A model generated the notes under the pieces. It worked only from the letters and a program-made list of their open reading frames with translations, ran no database searches and was not told where the DNA came from. From NCBI GenBank assembly GCA_002292285.1, contig DBBP01000012.1, forward strand, positions 62,001 through 126,000: 64,000 nucleotides of DNA, written 5' to 3'. The translations under genes and the position numbers were made by a program. This document shows positions 27,655 to 35,596 of this stretch, one piece after another. Source of the DNA: Proteobacteria bacterium UBA981. Its GTDB lineage: Bacteria; Pseudomonadota; Gammaproteobacteria; Ga0077536. How positions within the stretch are numbered: the stretch's first letter is position 1; every line of letters begins with the position of its first letter.

Positions 27655-28731
27655 ATGTCAACGACGCATGACGAAGCGGACTGGCGGCGTGACGCGATGG
27701 CGGCGCTGCAGGCCTATGACGTTGATGTAGTCAGGGTAACTCGAGTCGCGCAGGGACTGATCAATCTCACCGTTAAAGTCGAAACCAGAAGTCAGGGCGC
27801 GCTTATTCTGCAGCGTCTGCATTCCTCATTCAGCGACGCGGTGAATCGCAACCTGGCCCGGATTACCGAGCATCTTGAACGCCGAGGCCTGTTAACGCCT
27901 AAGTTGATTCGCACCACCACAGGTGATTTCAGCATCGCTGTCGACGATCGGATCTGGCGCGCGTTGACCTTCATTGACGGGCGCGCGCTCGACGCGTTCC
28001 AAAGTCCTGCCCAAGCTCGCGAGGCGGGGCGCCTACTGGCCCGGTTACACACCAGTTTGAGCGATTTTAAGGAAGATCTGCTCGGCGTACGGCCACCAGT
28101 CCATGATTTGGCGCGCCACCTCAATCATCTCCGCGAGGTCCGGAGCGACAACCACTCTCATCGCCTGAGCGTGGCTGTTGGTCGAATGGCCGACGAACTG
28201 GAGTTGCTGATTGCCGCTATCCCGCCATTCGACCCAGGCCGCACCGGATTGGTTCACGGCGACGCCAAAATTTCCAACATCCTGTTCGCGCGCGAGAATG
28301 ACGCGGCTTTGTGCTTTGTCGATCTTGATACTTTCGCGACCATGCCGCTTGCTTATGAGCTCGGCGATGCAATGCGCTCATGGTGTAACCCGGCCGGTGA
28401 AGACTTTCCTGACCCGAGTTTTAATTTGGAAACGTTTGCTGCGGCACTTAGGGGTTATGGCGATGTGGCAGGTCGAGTTGGCATGCTCGACGCGCTTGAG
28501 AATGTCGCCCCCGCGACCCTGCAAATCTATCTCGAGCTGAGCACGCGATTCCTGGCCGATGCCGTCGAGGAAAGCTACTTTGGTTGGGACCCCAAACGTT
28601 TCAGTAGTCGAGGGGAACACAACCTGGCCCGGGCAGGCAATCAGATGCAAGCTGGCAAAGACCTGTTGGCGCATTTGGCCGGCGCGCAGTCGCTCGTTGG
28701 GCGGATTATCGCCGGCGCTAGCGCTGATTAA
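27655..28731 (+). CDS. APH-family phosphotransferase
   Basis: A 358-residue kinase-fold protein with the APH catalytic loop 'LVHGDAKISNILF' (about residue 200, catalytic Asp in HGDxxxxN) and the metal-binding 'CFVDLDTF' about 20 residues later. The N-terminal lobe has 'LINLTVKVET' and 'ALILQRLHSSF'. The arrangement resembles N-acetylhexosamine-kinase-type (NahK-like) relatives of the choline/aminoglycoside kinases. The substrate is probably a sugar or small alcohol; antibiotic resistance is not implied by the sequence. The gene's stop overlaps the next ORF by one base (TAATG). Confidence 0.88.
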   Translation: MSTTHDEADWRRDAMAALQAYDVDVVRVTRVAQGLINLTVKVETRSQGALILQRLHSSFSDAVNRNLARITEHLERRGLLTPKLIRTTTGDFSIAVDDRIWRALTFIDGRALDAFQSPAQAREAGRLLARLHTSLSDFKEDLLGVRPPVHDLARHLNHLREVRSDNHSHRLSVAVGRMADELELLIAAIPPFDPGRTGLVHGDAKISNILFARENDAALCFVDLDTFATMPLAYELGDAMRSWCNPAGEDFPDPSFNLETFAAALRGYGDVAGRVGMLDALENVAPATLQIYLELSTRFLADAVEESYFGWDPKRFSSRGEHNLARAGNQMQAGKDLLAHLAGAQSLVGRIIAGASAD

Positions 28732-29228
28732 TGTTGCTGGATCCTGGGGCTCATCGCGAAATTGCGCGGCCAGACCGGGCGGTGCGTTCCGTGTCTTTAT
28801 CACGCGCTGTGGCTGAACGCGTAGACCGACGCTTCAGCTGGATACTACGGGCGCTGGGGTTGGTTGCGACGTTGGCGATATCTGCCTGCAGCGCGGTGCT
28901 GGTTCGTTATCCTGATGGCGCGACGGCCTGGCAAAGCCGGGCGGAGTTCGCCATATATGTCGAACAGGTGTTTCGGTTCCATAATCGGGTCGTTAACGAC
29001 TTGATTGTGACGACCAGCCTGCTGGACGGCGAAGAGCTCGACGCAAATAGCCCGCTCGTAAATTCTGAAAGGACCATGGCCGTCGCCTGTCGGGATCTCA
29101 ATGACACCGTTTCGGCTAGCTACGAGGGGCGAGAAACCAGTTTCTTTCGCAAGCTGCAGTTGCCGGCAACTGTGCCGGCCTGCGAGGCTGCGACAAAGTC
29201 TTTGGAAATCCTATTGAACGAGCTCTAA
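28731..29228 (+). CDS. Hypothetical lipoprotein, start uncertain
   Basis: The open frame has 165 codons, and its stop at 29228 is firm. An LGLVATLAISAC segment looks like a lipoprotein signal with the lipid-attached Cys at residue 53 of the longest frame. The usual signal would therefore begin at one of the GTG codons between about 28782 and 28809 rather than at the ATG 28731 that overlaps the kinase gene. The mature part is about 110 residues, helical, with three further cysteines. No family is recognised. It is likely co-transcribed with the kinase gene. Confidence 0.6.
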   Translation: MLLDPGAHREIARPDRAVRSVSLSRAVAERVDRRFSWILRALGLVATLAISACSAVLVRYPDGATAWQSRAEFAIYVEQVFRFHNRVVNDLIVTTSLLDGEELDANSPLVNSERTMAVACRDLNDTVSASYEGRETSFFRKLQLPATVPACEAATKSLEILLNEL

Positions 29229-29659
29229 GCGGCCCGCAATGCGGTTGCAGACAGACGCCAGGCACCACACTCCGGCTATCGGGAGCGCCAGTGTGTCCGG
29301 CGGCAGGGACCCCCGGTCGAGAGCATTTGGCTTCGGTTCATACAATGGGCGAGGCAGCTTTCCGGTGGCGTCCAGGGACCGCGATTAAGACCGCAGGTAG
29401 GGGCCTTGGGGTGGCCGAAAAGGGCGGTCCGTGCTATTGTACCCGCCACAGGGGTGTAAACAGAAATAAAATAAGTGCCCGGATGCACCTGACTGATTGG
29501 CGTCAAAAAACGCCTATTTCGTCATCCCCTCGTTTGAACAATTCGGCCGCCACGCGGCCCGTCTACACTTGTCCTTGCACACAGGTTTTGCACTGACTCG
29601 GGTGGGATGGGCGACGGCGTCTATTGTCCGATCACCTGCACCGAATCTGGAGAGAATGC
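29229..29659. other. Intergenic, no gene recognised
   Basis: A 431-nt gap before the 95-residue protein. I see no RNA gene and no convincing coding sequence on either strand. There is a weak 5-bp hairpin (GGCGT...ACGCC) near 29500 followed by a few T residues. A 13-nt sequence AAAATAAGTGCCC at 29468-29480 reappears at 30836. No strong promoter was found before 29660. Confidence 0.5.
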
Positions 29660-29947
29660 ATGAGTGCCGTACCGAAAACCAAGGAATCGACCGCCCCAGA
29701 GACGCTGAACGAAGGCAACAAGCCGATCTATCACGTGACAAAGCTGGAAAAATGCAAGCTTTCGCAAGGCGGCCCGAGCGGATACCGTTACATCATTGAA
29801 GGTGGCTATGCGCCGATCACCGGATTTCGCACCGGAACGAAGGAAAACGTGCTCACGCACGCGTCTTCCCTGGCTACTGAAATGAACAATCGACGTGGCA
29901 TGAAAGGCACGAAGCATATCGTCATCGGTAAACCGAAAAATAATTGA
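29660..29947 (+). CDS. Hypothetical basic protein, 95 aa
   Basis: A 95-residue protein with GGAGAG ahead of the ATG, a good initiation signal. It has a disordered charged start (SAVPKTKESTAPETLNEGNK) and a probable beta domain 'PIYHVTKLEKCKLSQGG' ... 'YRYIIEGGYAPITGFRTG'. It ends in a Lys/Arg-rich tail. No family is recognised, and there is no signal peptide or membrane segment. It lies inside a stretch bounded by 13-bp direct repeats and next to decayed sequence, so it may be an accessory gene. Confidence 0.7.
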   Translation: MSAVPKTKESTAPETLNEGNKPIYHVTKLEKCKLSQGGPSGYRYIIEGGYAPITGFRTGTKENVLTHASSLATEMNNRRGMKGTKHIVIGKPKNN

Positions 29948-29957
29948 TGCCAGTGCG

Positions 29958-29986
29958 GGCGGCGCGCAAAATTTAGCTGCGCCGCC
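29958..29986 (+). terminator. GC-rich hairpin after the 95-aa gene
   Basis: GGCGGCGC and GCGCCGCC form an 8-bp stem with a 13-nt loop, 10 nt after the stop at 29947. No T-run follows, so it is either an imperfect terminator or an RNA-stabilising hairpin. Confidence 0.45.
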
Positions 29987-30128
29987 AGTTCACGCTATCT
30001 TCCATTGCCTCTTTAAAACTTTTCCCGGACCAACGGGGGCTTGTAAGCCGCCCGTGTGGCCATTCTGAATAACGGACGTCCGTCTGGTTCACTTGACCCG
30101 ATAGCCCTTCGGGTTACTTCATGCTCAC

Positions 30129-30485
30129 TTAGCGGTTCTCTTCGGTATAGAAGGACTGCCGTCGCTCGCGCGCATAGAGCAAGTCTGCGTCTTGGCTTTC
30201 GCCGCTTTCGGCCTCAACGCTGAGAGTCTCGCTAAGTTTGTAGTTCCGGAACAGCGTCCACAATCGATCAAAAGAGTTGAAATCGGCGCCTATAGAGCGT
30301 CTCGGCGATACGCGCTTGCCGGCCAAAAGCGACGAACTGGTCGCGTCGTTGCCGGCCTGGACCAAAAATTCGTCGAGGCCGAAAGCACTTTGAAAACGGC
30401 TAGTGATTGCGGACGACTTCTCCGCCCGAAACCCAGCGCAAGGTTCCGATGGATGATTACCACGTGGCTCGCGGTGCGGCATCAT
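30129..30485 (-). pseudogene. tamB-like (DUF490) C-terminal relic
   Basis: The translation contains 'AFGLDEFLVQAGNDATSSSL', 'LAGKRVSPR', 'YKLSETLSVEAESGESQ' and 'DADLLYARER'. This is the pattern that closes TamB/DUF490 proteins (GKRLSPR ... YxLS..xSLEAESG ... ADLLYxxER). TamB is normally over 1,000 residues and works with TamA in envelope biogenesis. Only about 100 residues match; no upstream part or tamA is present, so this is a truncated, probably untranslated remnant. The N-terminal ~25 codons of the open frame look non-homologous. A small functional protein cannot be excluded but is unlikely. Confidence 0.6.
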
Positions 30486-30617
30486 CTGGCGCCGTTATCG
30501 CCTTGCGCTCTACAAACCATACCGTGATTCGCTGAACTGGCGCTTTCACGAGAGCGAAACCGGCCGCGATGAGGAAGCCGTTGGCCACTAATAATCGAGC
30601 ACCGTCGAGCGTTTTCG

Positions 30618-30764
30618 TTAACTAACTTCAGGGTAAGGTGGGTACCACACAACCTGCATCATCCGCTTCGGGTTACGCGCGAACGGACCCTGTTTGAAAG
30701 GGTCAATCACATTGTGCGGTACTGCGAACCATAGAATCTGGTCCGCACGGTAGCCGATCCCTAC
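30618..30764 (-). pseudogene. Short coding remnant (C-terminal fragment)
   Basis: Between a TGA and a TAA lies a 48-codon open stretch with no usable start. Its translation is strikingly protein-like: 'GYRADQILWFAVPHNVIDPF', then 'KQGPFARNPKRMMQVVWYPP'. It looks like the C terminus of a larger protein whose upstream part is lost or out of frame. I do not recognise the family. It sits on the same strand as the tamB relic. Confidence 0.4.
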
Positions 30765-30908
30765 TCATCGCTCGGTGCAACGACTGCCCTAGCCGGTGGT
30801 TTTTTGCGGCAACCACACACTTTCTCTAACGTCCAAAAATAAGTGCCCCATGGCTTCAGCCCACGCGGGCCGGCAATCGGCGCTCGACAGTGAATCCAAA
30901 AGGGTATT

Positions 30909-30995
30909 TGGTACCGGGAGGGGGAATCGAACCCCCACATCCTTACGGATACCAGATTTTGAGTCTGGCGCGTCTACCAGTTCCGCCATCCCGGC
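30909..30995 (-). tRNA. tRNA-Leu (anticodon CAA)
   Basis: An 87-nt class II tRNA including an encoded CCA. The anticodon arm is CCAGA-CTCAAAA-TCTGG (anticodon CAA, reading UUG). It has a long variable arm (TATCCGTAAGGATGT), a T arm GGGGG-TTCGATT-CCCCC, and D-arm 'GGTAGACGC' typical of tRNA-Leu. The acceptor stem pairs fully except for a G1-U72 wobble. Confidence 0.97.
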
Positions 30996-31014
30996 GTGGA
31001 TGCGAAGGCGGGCA

Positions 31015-31043
31015 AGTATAGAGAATGCGCGCTGCGCGGTCGA
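31015..31043 (-). promoter_or_regulatory. sigma70 promoter for tRNA-Leu
   Basis: On the minus strand, TCGACC (-35, four of six) and TATACT (-10, five of six) are separated by exactly 17 bp. They are followed by the GC-rich discriminator TGCCCGCC, a hallmark of stringently controlled stable-RNA promoters. It lies about 20 bp upstream of the mature tRNA 5' end. Confidence 0.65.
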
Positions 31044-31078
31044 CATCTGAGTGTTCGTGGTCTGCTACGATCGCGCCC

Positions 31079-32152
31079 GTGAACCTCGACGACTTTGACT
31101 ACCAGCTTCCAGAGCAACTCATTGCCCAGTTTCCGCGACCGTCGCGTCGCGACGCCCGCCTTTTACGCGTCGACGCGGGCGATGTCAGTTTTCGCGACCT
31201 GGTCATCGGTGACTTCCCATCTTTGTTGCGCCCCGGGGATGTGCTTGTGATGAACGACACGCGGGTTATTCCGGCAAGATTGTTCGCCCATAAAACGACC
31301 GGCGGGGCGGTCGAAATACTCATCGAACGCGTGTTGACCACGCAACGTGCCCTTGCCCACGTCCGCGCCAGCAAGGCGCCGCGCGAGGGGGCCATCCTCT
31401 CGATCGACGGGGGTGGACAGCTATTCGTTGCCGGACGTCAGGACGACCTGTTCATCCTGGAATGCACTGCTGACGGAGATCTCGAGAGTCTGATGGCACG
31501 TTCTGGCCATGTCCCACTGCCGCCTTATATCGACCGGGCCGACGAAAGTAGCGATCTTGAACGCTATCAAACGGTCTACGCTCACGTGCCGGGAGCCGTC
31601 GCCGCACCGACCGCCGGGCTACATTTTGATCAAGCGATGTTGGATGACATTGCCGCATCCGGCGTCGATTTGGCGCATTTAACCCTGCATGTAGGCAGCG
31701 CGACGTTTCGCCCAATACGCGGACCGCTTCACCAGCACGTCATGCACGCTGAACAAATCAGACTTGATGAGGATGTTTGTCGGAAGATTAATCATGCACG
31801 TCGTTCCGGCGGCCGTGTTGTGGCGGTCGGGACGACAGTCGCTCGAGCGCTAGAATCGGCCGCTCAGCACGGCCTACCGCTTGCGCCCTACGAGGGTGAA
31901 ACGCGGTTGTTTATCCGCCCTGGATTCGATTTTCAGGTGGTCGATGCACTGCTAACGAACTTCCATCTTCCGCGCTCCACGCTGCTTATGCTGGTTAGTA
32001 CGTTCGCTGGCCACGCACGTGTGTTGGCTGCCTACGCACACGCTGTTGCAAAACAATACCGATTCTTCAGCTACGGTGATGCGATGTGGCTTGAACGTCC
32101 AACGGCATTTTCCGACCATCTCCATCCTGTTGCGAATGCACATGGCAATTGA
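31079..32152 (+). CDS. queA: tRNA preQ1(34) S-adenosylmethionine ribosyltransferase-isomerase
   Basis: QueA transfers and isomerises the ribosyl part of SAM onto preQ1-modified tRNA to make epoxyqueuosine, following Tgt. The 357-residue protein begins 'NLDDFDYQLPEQLIAQ'. It has 'VLVMNDTRVIPARL', 'VPLPPYIDR', 'GAVAAPTAGLHF' and the C-terminal 'NFHLPRSTLLMLVSTFAG', all family signatures. The GTG at 31079 aligns with known starts. It overlaps the tgt coding region by 11 nt, and queA-tgt-yajC-secDF forms the usual gammaproteobacterial operon. Confidence 0.97.
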   Translation: MNLDDFDYQLPEQLIAQFPRPSRRDARLLRVDAGDVSFRDLVIGDFPSLLRPGDVLVMNDTRVIPARLFAHKTTGGAVEILIERVLTTQRALAHVRASKAPREGAILSIDGGGQLFVAGRQDDLFILECTADGDLESLMARSGHVPLPPYIDRADESSDLERYQTVYAHVPGAVAAPTAGLHFDQAMLDDIAASGVDLAHLTLHVGSATFRPIRGPLHQHVMHAEQIRLDEDVCRKINHARRSGGRVVAVGTTVARALESAAQHGLPLAPYEGETRLFIRPGFDFQVVDALLTNFHLPRSTLLMLVSTFAGHARVLAAYAHAVAKQYRFFSYGDAMWLERPTAFSDHLHPVANAHGN

Positions 32153-33254
32153 ATTTAAAGTGGAAGCAAGCCTCGGTGCGGCGCGTGCCGGCCGGATGAC
32201 CTTTACACGGGGTGAAATCGAAACCCCTGTGTTCATGCCGGTGGGGACCTACGGCACGGTCAAGGCGATGACGCCACTGGAACTTTCCGATCTCGGCGCC
32301 AAGATCGTATTGGGAAATACCTACCATCTGATGCTTCGTCCCGGCACCGACATTATCGAAGCGCACGGTGATCTGCATGATTTCATGCAATGGCAGCGCC
32401 CCATCCTGACTGATTCCGGTGGTTACCAGGTTTTCAGTCTCGGCGATCTGCGGACCATCGAAGAGCAAGGGGTCACGTTTCGTTCGCCGCTTAACGGCGA
32501 TCGGGTGTTCCTGTCCCCGGAGTTATCGATTCAGGTGCAACACAGACTCGGTTCTGACATCGTAATGGTGTTCGACGAGTGCACACCATATCCAGCGTCG
32601 GAGTCGGCTGCGAGAGAGTCAATGGCGCTCTCATTGCGCTGGGCAAAACGCAGCAAACAAGCACACGGCGACAACCTCTCGGCGCTATTTGGCATCGTTC
32701 AAGGGGGCATGTACGAAGCGCTACGAAGCGAGTCGGCCGCAGCCCTAATGGAACTCGGGTTCGACGGCTACGCCATTGGGGGCCTTTCTGTGGGGGAGCC
32801 AAAGGACGCGATGGCCCGGATCACCGCCCATACCGCTTCGCTATTGCCTCCGAGCCAACCGAGATACCTGATGGGTGTGGGTACTCCCAGCGATCTGTTG
32901 ACTGCGATTAGCCTTGGTGTCGACATGTTTGATTGCGTATTACCGACGAGAAACGCCCGCAACGGCCATCTTTTTACCTCGCAAGGGGTCGTCAGAATTC
33001 GCAACGCGGTCCATCGCAGCGACACGCAAAGGCTCGACCCGGAGTGCGATTGCTATACCTGCAGCCATTTTTCGCGAGCTTATCTGCATCATCTGGAGCG
33101 TACACACGAGATACTTGGTGCGCGTCTGAATACAATCCACAATCTGGCCTACTATCTCGGCCTCATGCGCAGCGCCCGTCAGGCCATAGTTGAAGGGCGA
33201 TTTGAATCGTTTCACAACGATGTTCTGGCGGCCTATCAGGCTCACGCCGCATGA
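32142..33254 (+). CDS. tgt: Queuine tRNA-ribosyltransferase (tRNA-guanine transglycosylase)
   Basis: Tgt exchanges guanine 34 for preQ1 in the anticodon of Asp, Asn, His and Tyr tRNAs. The 370-residue protein has 'ETPVFMPVGTYGTVK', 'LTDSGGYQVFSL' with the catalytic Asp, 'VMVFDECTPYP', 'FGIVQGGMYE', 'GYAIGGLSVGEP', and 'DCVLPTRNARNG' with the second active-site Asp. The zinc site is CDCYTC with a His further on. The ATG at 32142 best matches family starts; another lies six bases upstream. It is translationally coupled to queA. Confidence 0.98.
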   Translation: MAIEFKVEASLGAARAGRMTFTRGEIETPVFMPVGTYGTVKAMTPLELSDLGAKIVLGNTYHLMLRPGTDIIEAHGDLHDFMQWQRPILTDSGGYQVFSLGDLRTIEEQGVTFRSPLNGDRVFLSPELSIQVQHRLGSDIVMVFDECTPYPASESAARESMALSLRWAKRSKQAHGDNLSALFGIVQGGMYEALRSESAAALMELGFDGYAIGGLSVGEPKDAMARITAHTASLLPPSQPRYLMGVGTPSDLLTAISLGVDMFDCVLPTRNARNGHLFTSQGVVRIRNAVHRSDTQRLDPECDCYTCSHFSRAYLHHLERTHEILGARLNTIHNLAYYLGLMRSARQAIVEGRFESFHNDVLAAYQAHAA

Positions 33255-33306
33255 CATAGAGACCTGTCTCTATGGCATAATGCGCGGCCATTTTTCGGGG
33301 ATTCCG

Positions 33307-33636
33307 ATGGACTACTTTATTCAAAGCGCGTGGGCGCAAGGCGCCGCGGGCAGCCAGCAACCGGGCATCGGGGAATTCCTTCCTTTGGTGATTCTGTTCG
33401 TGGTTTTTTATCTGTTTTTGATTCGCCCCCAGATGAAGCGTCAGAAAGAGCACACTAAGCTCGTCCAGGGACTGGCGAAAGGTGACGAGGCGGTAACTAA
33501 CGGTGGAATACTGGGGCGCATCACCGAGGTTGGCGACAATTTCGTCTCGCTTGAGATTGCGAAGGATACGGAAGTGAAAGTTCAGCGCGGGGCCATTGCC
33601 CAGATAATGCCCAAGGGCACGACCAAAGAATTGTGA
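33307..33636 (+). CDS. yajC: Preprotein translocase accessory subunit YajC
   Basis: A 109-residue protein with a short periplasmic N terminus and one transmembrane helix (about residues 22-40, 'LVILFVVFYLFLIRPQMKRQ'). The basic cytoplasmic domain carries 'LAKGDEAVTNGGILGRI', the classical YajC signature. YajC associates with SecDF and helps the Sec translocon export proteins. The ATG at 33307 follows GGGGATTCCG. It lies between tgt and secD in the expected order; a weak hairpin (CCCAC/GTGGG) just after the stop may modulate read-through to secD. Confidence 0.97.
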   Translation: MDYFIQSAWAQGAAGSQQPGIGEFLPLVILFVVFYLFLIRPQMKRQKEHTKLVQGLAKGDEAVTNGGILGRITEVGDNFVSLEIAKDTEVKVQRGAIAQIMPKGTTKEL

Positions 33637-33764
33637 TGCGACGCCCCACAGCCGTGGGACAAAACTGCCAGCCAATGAATCCAACACATCTTGCTCCGCA
33701 TGCACCCCAATAACAGTTCGCTCTGGTGTGCTTTCAGGCACGGCGACGACAGGATTAAGTGTCG

Positions 33765-35582
33765 ATGAATCAATACCCGCTATGGCGTTACCTGCTGATC
33801 GTGTTGGTGATTGGCACCGGTGCCTTGTACGCGCTCCCGAATCTTTATGGTACCGATCCCGCCCTGCAGGTTTCGGCGCGGCGTGCAGAGCCTGTCGACG
33901 AGGCGCTACTGACCAAGATATCGACGGCATTGGCCGCGGCGGACATTGCGACCAAGGACATCAAGCTCGAAGAAAATCGCATCCTGGTTCGGTTTGACAG
34001 CACCCAATCGCGCGAGCAAGCACGCGAACTGGTCCTCGAGACCGCCGGTGACGAGCGTTACATTGTCGCTCTCAATCTGGCTTCCGCAACGCCGCAATGG
34101 TTACGCGATCTTGGTGGCAAGCCAATGTACATGGGGCTGGACTTGCGCGGCGGTGTGCACTTTTTGATGGAAGTGGACATGGACGCAGTGCACGTCCAAA
34201 CCGAAGAGCGTTTCGTGTCTGAGCTGAGAACGGCGTTTCGCGAAGCCAAGATTCGCTACCGCTCAATCATACGAGACGGGACCGGGGGCGTGCGTGTCAG
34301 CTTTTTGAATGACGCGATGAAGGCTCGCGGCCTGACGCTAATCAGCGCTGATTACGCGGACCTGTCGGCTGCGGACAATGACGTCACCACTGACACGACG
34401 CTGACCATCAGCGAGGCTTTGCTGGAAGACACGCGCCGGACCGCGCTTAAGCAGAATTTGACGACGCTGCGCAATCGGGTCAACGAATTCGGCGTGGCCG
34501 AACCGGTCATTCAACAACAGGGCACCAGTCGGATTGTTGTCCAGCTTCCTGGTGTTGAGGATACGGCCGAGGCTAAAAAAATTCTCGGTGCAACGGCGAC
34601 TCTTGAATTTCGCATGGTCGATTTGGACGGTGACGTCGAGGCAGCCGTTGACGGACGGGTGCCGGTTAATTCGAAATTATTCTACGAACGCAATGGCAGT
34701 CCCGTGCTAACTGAAAAACGGGTCATGCTAACGGGCGAATTCATCATCGACGCATCGTCGGGGATAGAACAGCAGTCCGGCTCTCCTGCCGTATTCATTA
34801 CGCTCGACGGCAAAGGGGCACGGTTGTTCAGCCGCGCCACCCGTGAACAAATCGGCAAGCCGATGGCAGTCGTGTATATAGAACAGCGCAAAGGACGTGC
34901 TATCGAAGAGGTCATTAACGTTGCGACGATTCGCGACGAACTGTCAAAGCGCTTCCAGATCACGGGTCTGGACAGCACAGATGAGGCGCGCACGTTGGCA
35001 TTGCTGTTGCGCGCCGGTGCGCTGGCGGCCCCTATTGAAATCATCGAAGAACGCACAGTTGGGCCGAGCCTGGGCCAGGAGAATATTGATCAAGGTCTGC
35101 AATCGGTCCTCATTGGCATGGCCGGCGTGCTTTTATTTATGGCGTTTTACTACAAGGTTTTTGGACTTGTGGCGAATATCGCGCTAGTGACAAATCTTGT
35201 CCTGATAGTCGCGTTATTGTCGTTACTGCAAGCCACGTTAACGCTACCCGGTATCGCCGGAATCGTCCTGACCGTCGGTATGGCGGTTGATGCGAACGTC
35301 CTTATCTTTCAGCGTATTCGTGAGGAATTAGCGAACGGCAACTCGCCGCAGATGAGTATCAATTCCGGTTATGACAAGGCCTTGTCAACGATCGCCGACG
35401 CTAACATCACCACGCTGATAGCAGCGATTGTGCTGTTCAGTTTTGGCACGGGACCCATCAAAGGCTTTGCGGTCACATTGTCCCTTGGCATCGCGACGTC
35501 GATGTTTACTGCTATCACCGGCACGCGCGCCGCAGTCAATCTCATATACGGCGGTCGTCGCCTTACCAAACTGTCGATCTAG
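33765..35582 (+). CDS. secD: Protein translocase subunit SecD
   Basis: SecD, with SecF, uses the proton gradient to complete protein export across the inner membrane. The 605-residue protein starts 'MNQYPLWRYLLIVLVIG' like other SecD proteins, which decides the ATG at 33765 over the GTG at 33759. It has the P1 periplasmic domain with 'YMGLDLRGGVHFLMEVD', then 'LRNRVNEFGVAEPVIQQQG'. The C-terminal six-helix RND-type region carries 'TVGMAVDANVLIFQRIREE', whose Asp takes part in proton transfer. Length is as expected (~615). Confidence 0.98.
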   Translation: MNQYPLWRYLLIVLVIGTGALYALPNLYGTDPALQVSARRAEPVDEALLTKISTALAAADIATKDIKLEENRILVRFDSTQSREQARELVLETAGDERYIVALNLASATPQWLRDLGGKPMYMGLDLRGGVHFLMEVDMDAVHVQTEERFVSELRTAFREAKIRYRSIIRDGTGGVRVSFLNDAMKARGLTLISADYADLSAADNDVTTDTTLTISEALLEDTRRTALKQNLTTLRNRVNEFGVAEPVIQQQGTSRIVVQLPGVEDTAEAKKILGATATLEFRMVDLDGDVEAAVDGRVPVNSKLFYERNGSPVLTEKRVMLTGEFIIDASSGIEQQSGSPAVFITLDGKGARLFSRATREQIGKPMAVVYIEQRKGRAIEEVINVATIRDELSKRFQITGLDSTDEARTLALLLRAGALAAPIEIIEERTVGPSLGQENIDQGLQSVLIGMAGVLLFMAFYYKVFGLVANIALVTNLVLIVALLSLLQATLTLPGIAGIVLTVGMAVDANVLIFQRIREELANGNSPQMSINSGYDKALSTIADANITTLIAAIVLFSFGTGPIKGFAVTLSLGIATSMFTAITGTRAAVNLIYGGRRLTKLSI

Positions 35583-35596
35583 GCTGGGATTGCATT

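Larger units (their letters stand above)
29948..30908. other. Decayed region with gene remnants
   Basis: About 960 nt without an intact recognisable gene between the 95-residue protein and tRNA-Leu. It contains a GC-rich hairpin, the 3' relic of a tamB-like gene (30129-30485, minus), and a 48-codon protein-like remnant (30618-30764, minus). It also holds a copy of the 13-nt repeat (30836-30848). The rest shows no clear signal. Confidence 0.6.

Noticed and set aside
30457..30588. Minus-strand ORF of 43 codons (GTG start, hydrophobic N terminus) antisense to a plus-strand Arg/Tyr/Trp-rich open stretch at 30457-30597
   Set aside because: Both strands give semi-plausible peptides, no ribosome-binding site is visible, and the region is clearly decayed; I could not decide that either is coding.
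30789..31050. ORFs on both strands covering tRNA-Leu
   Set aside because: They read through the tRNA and its promoter and have no initiation signal.
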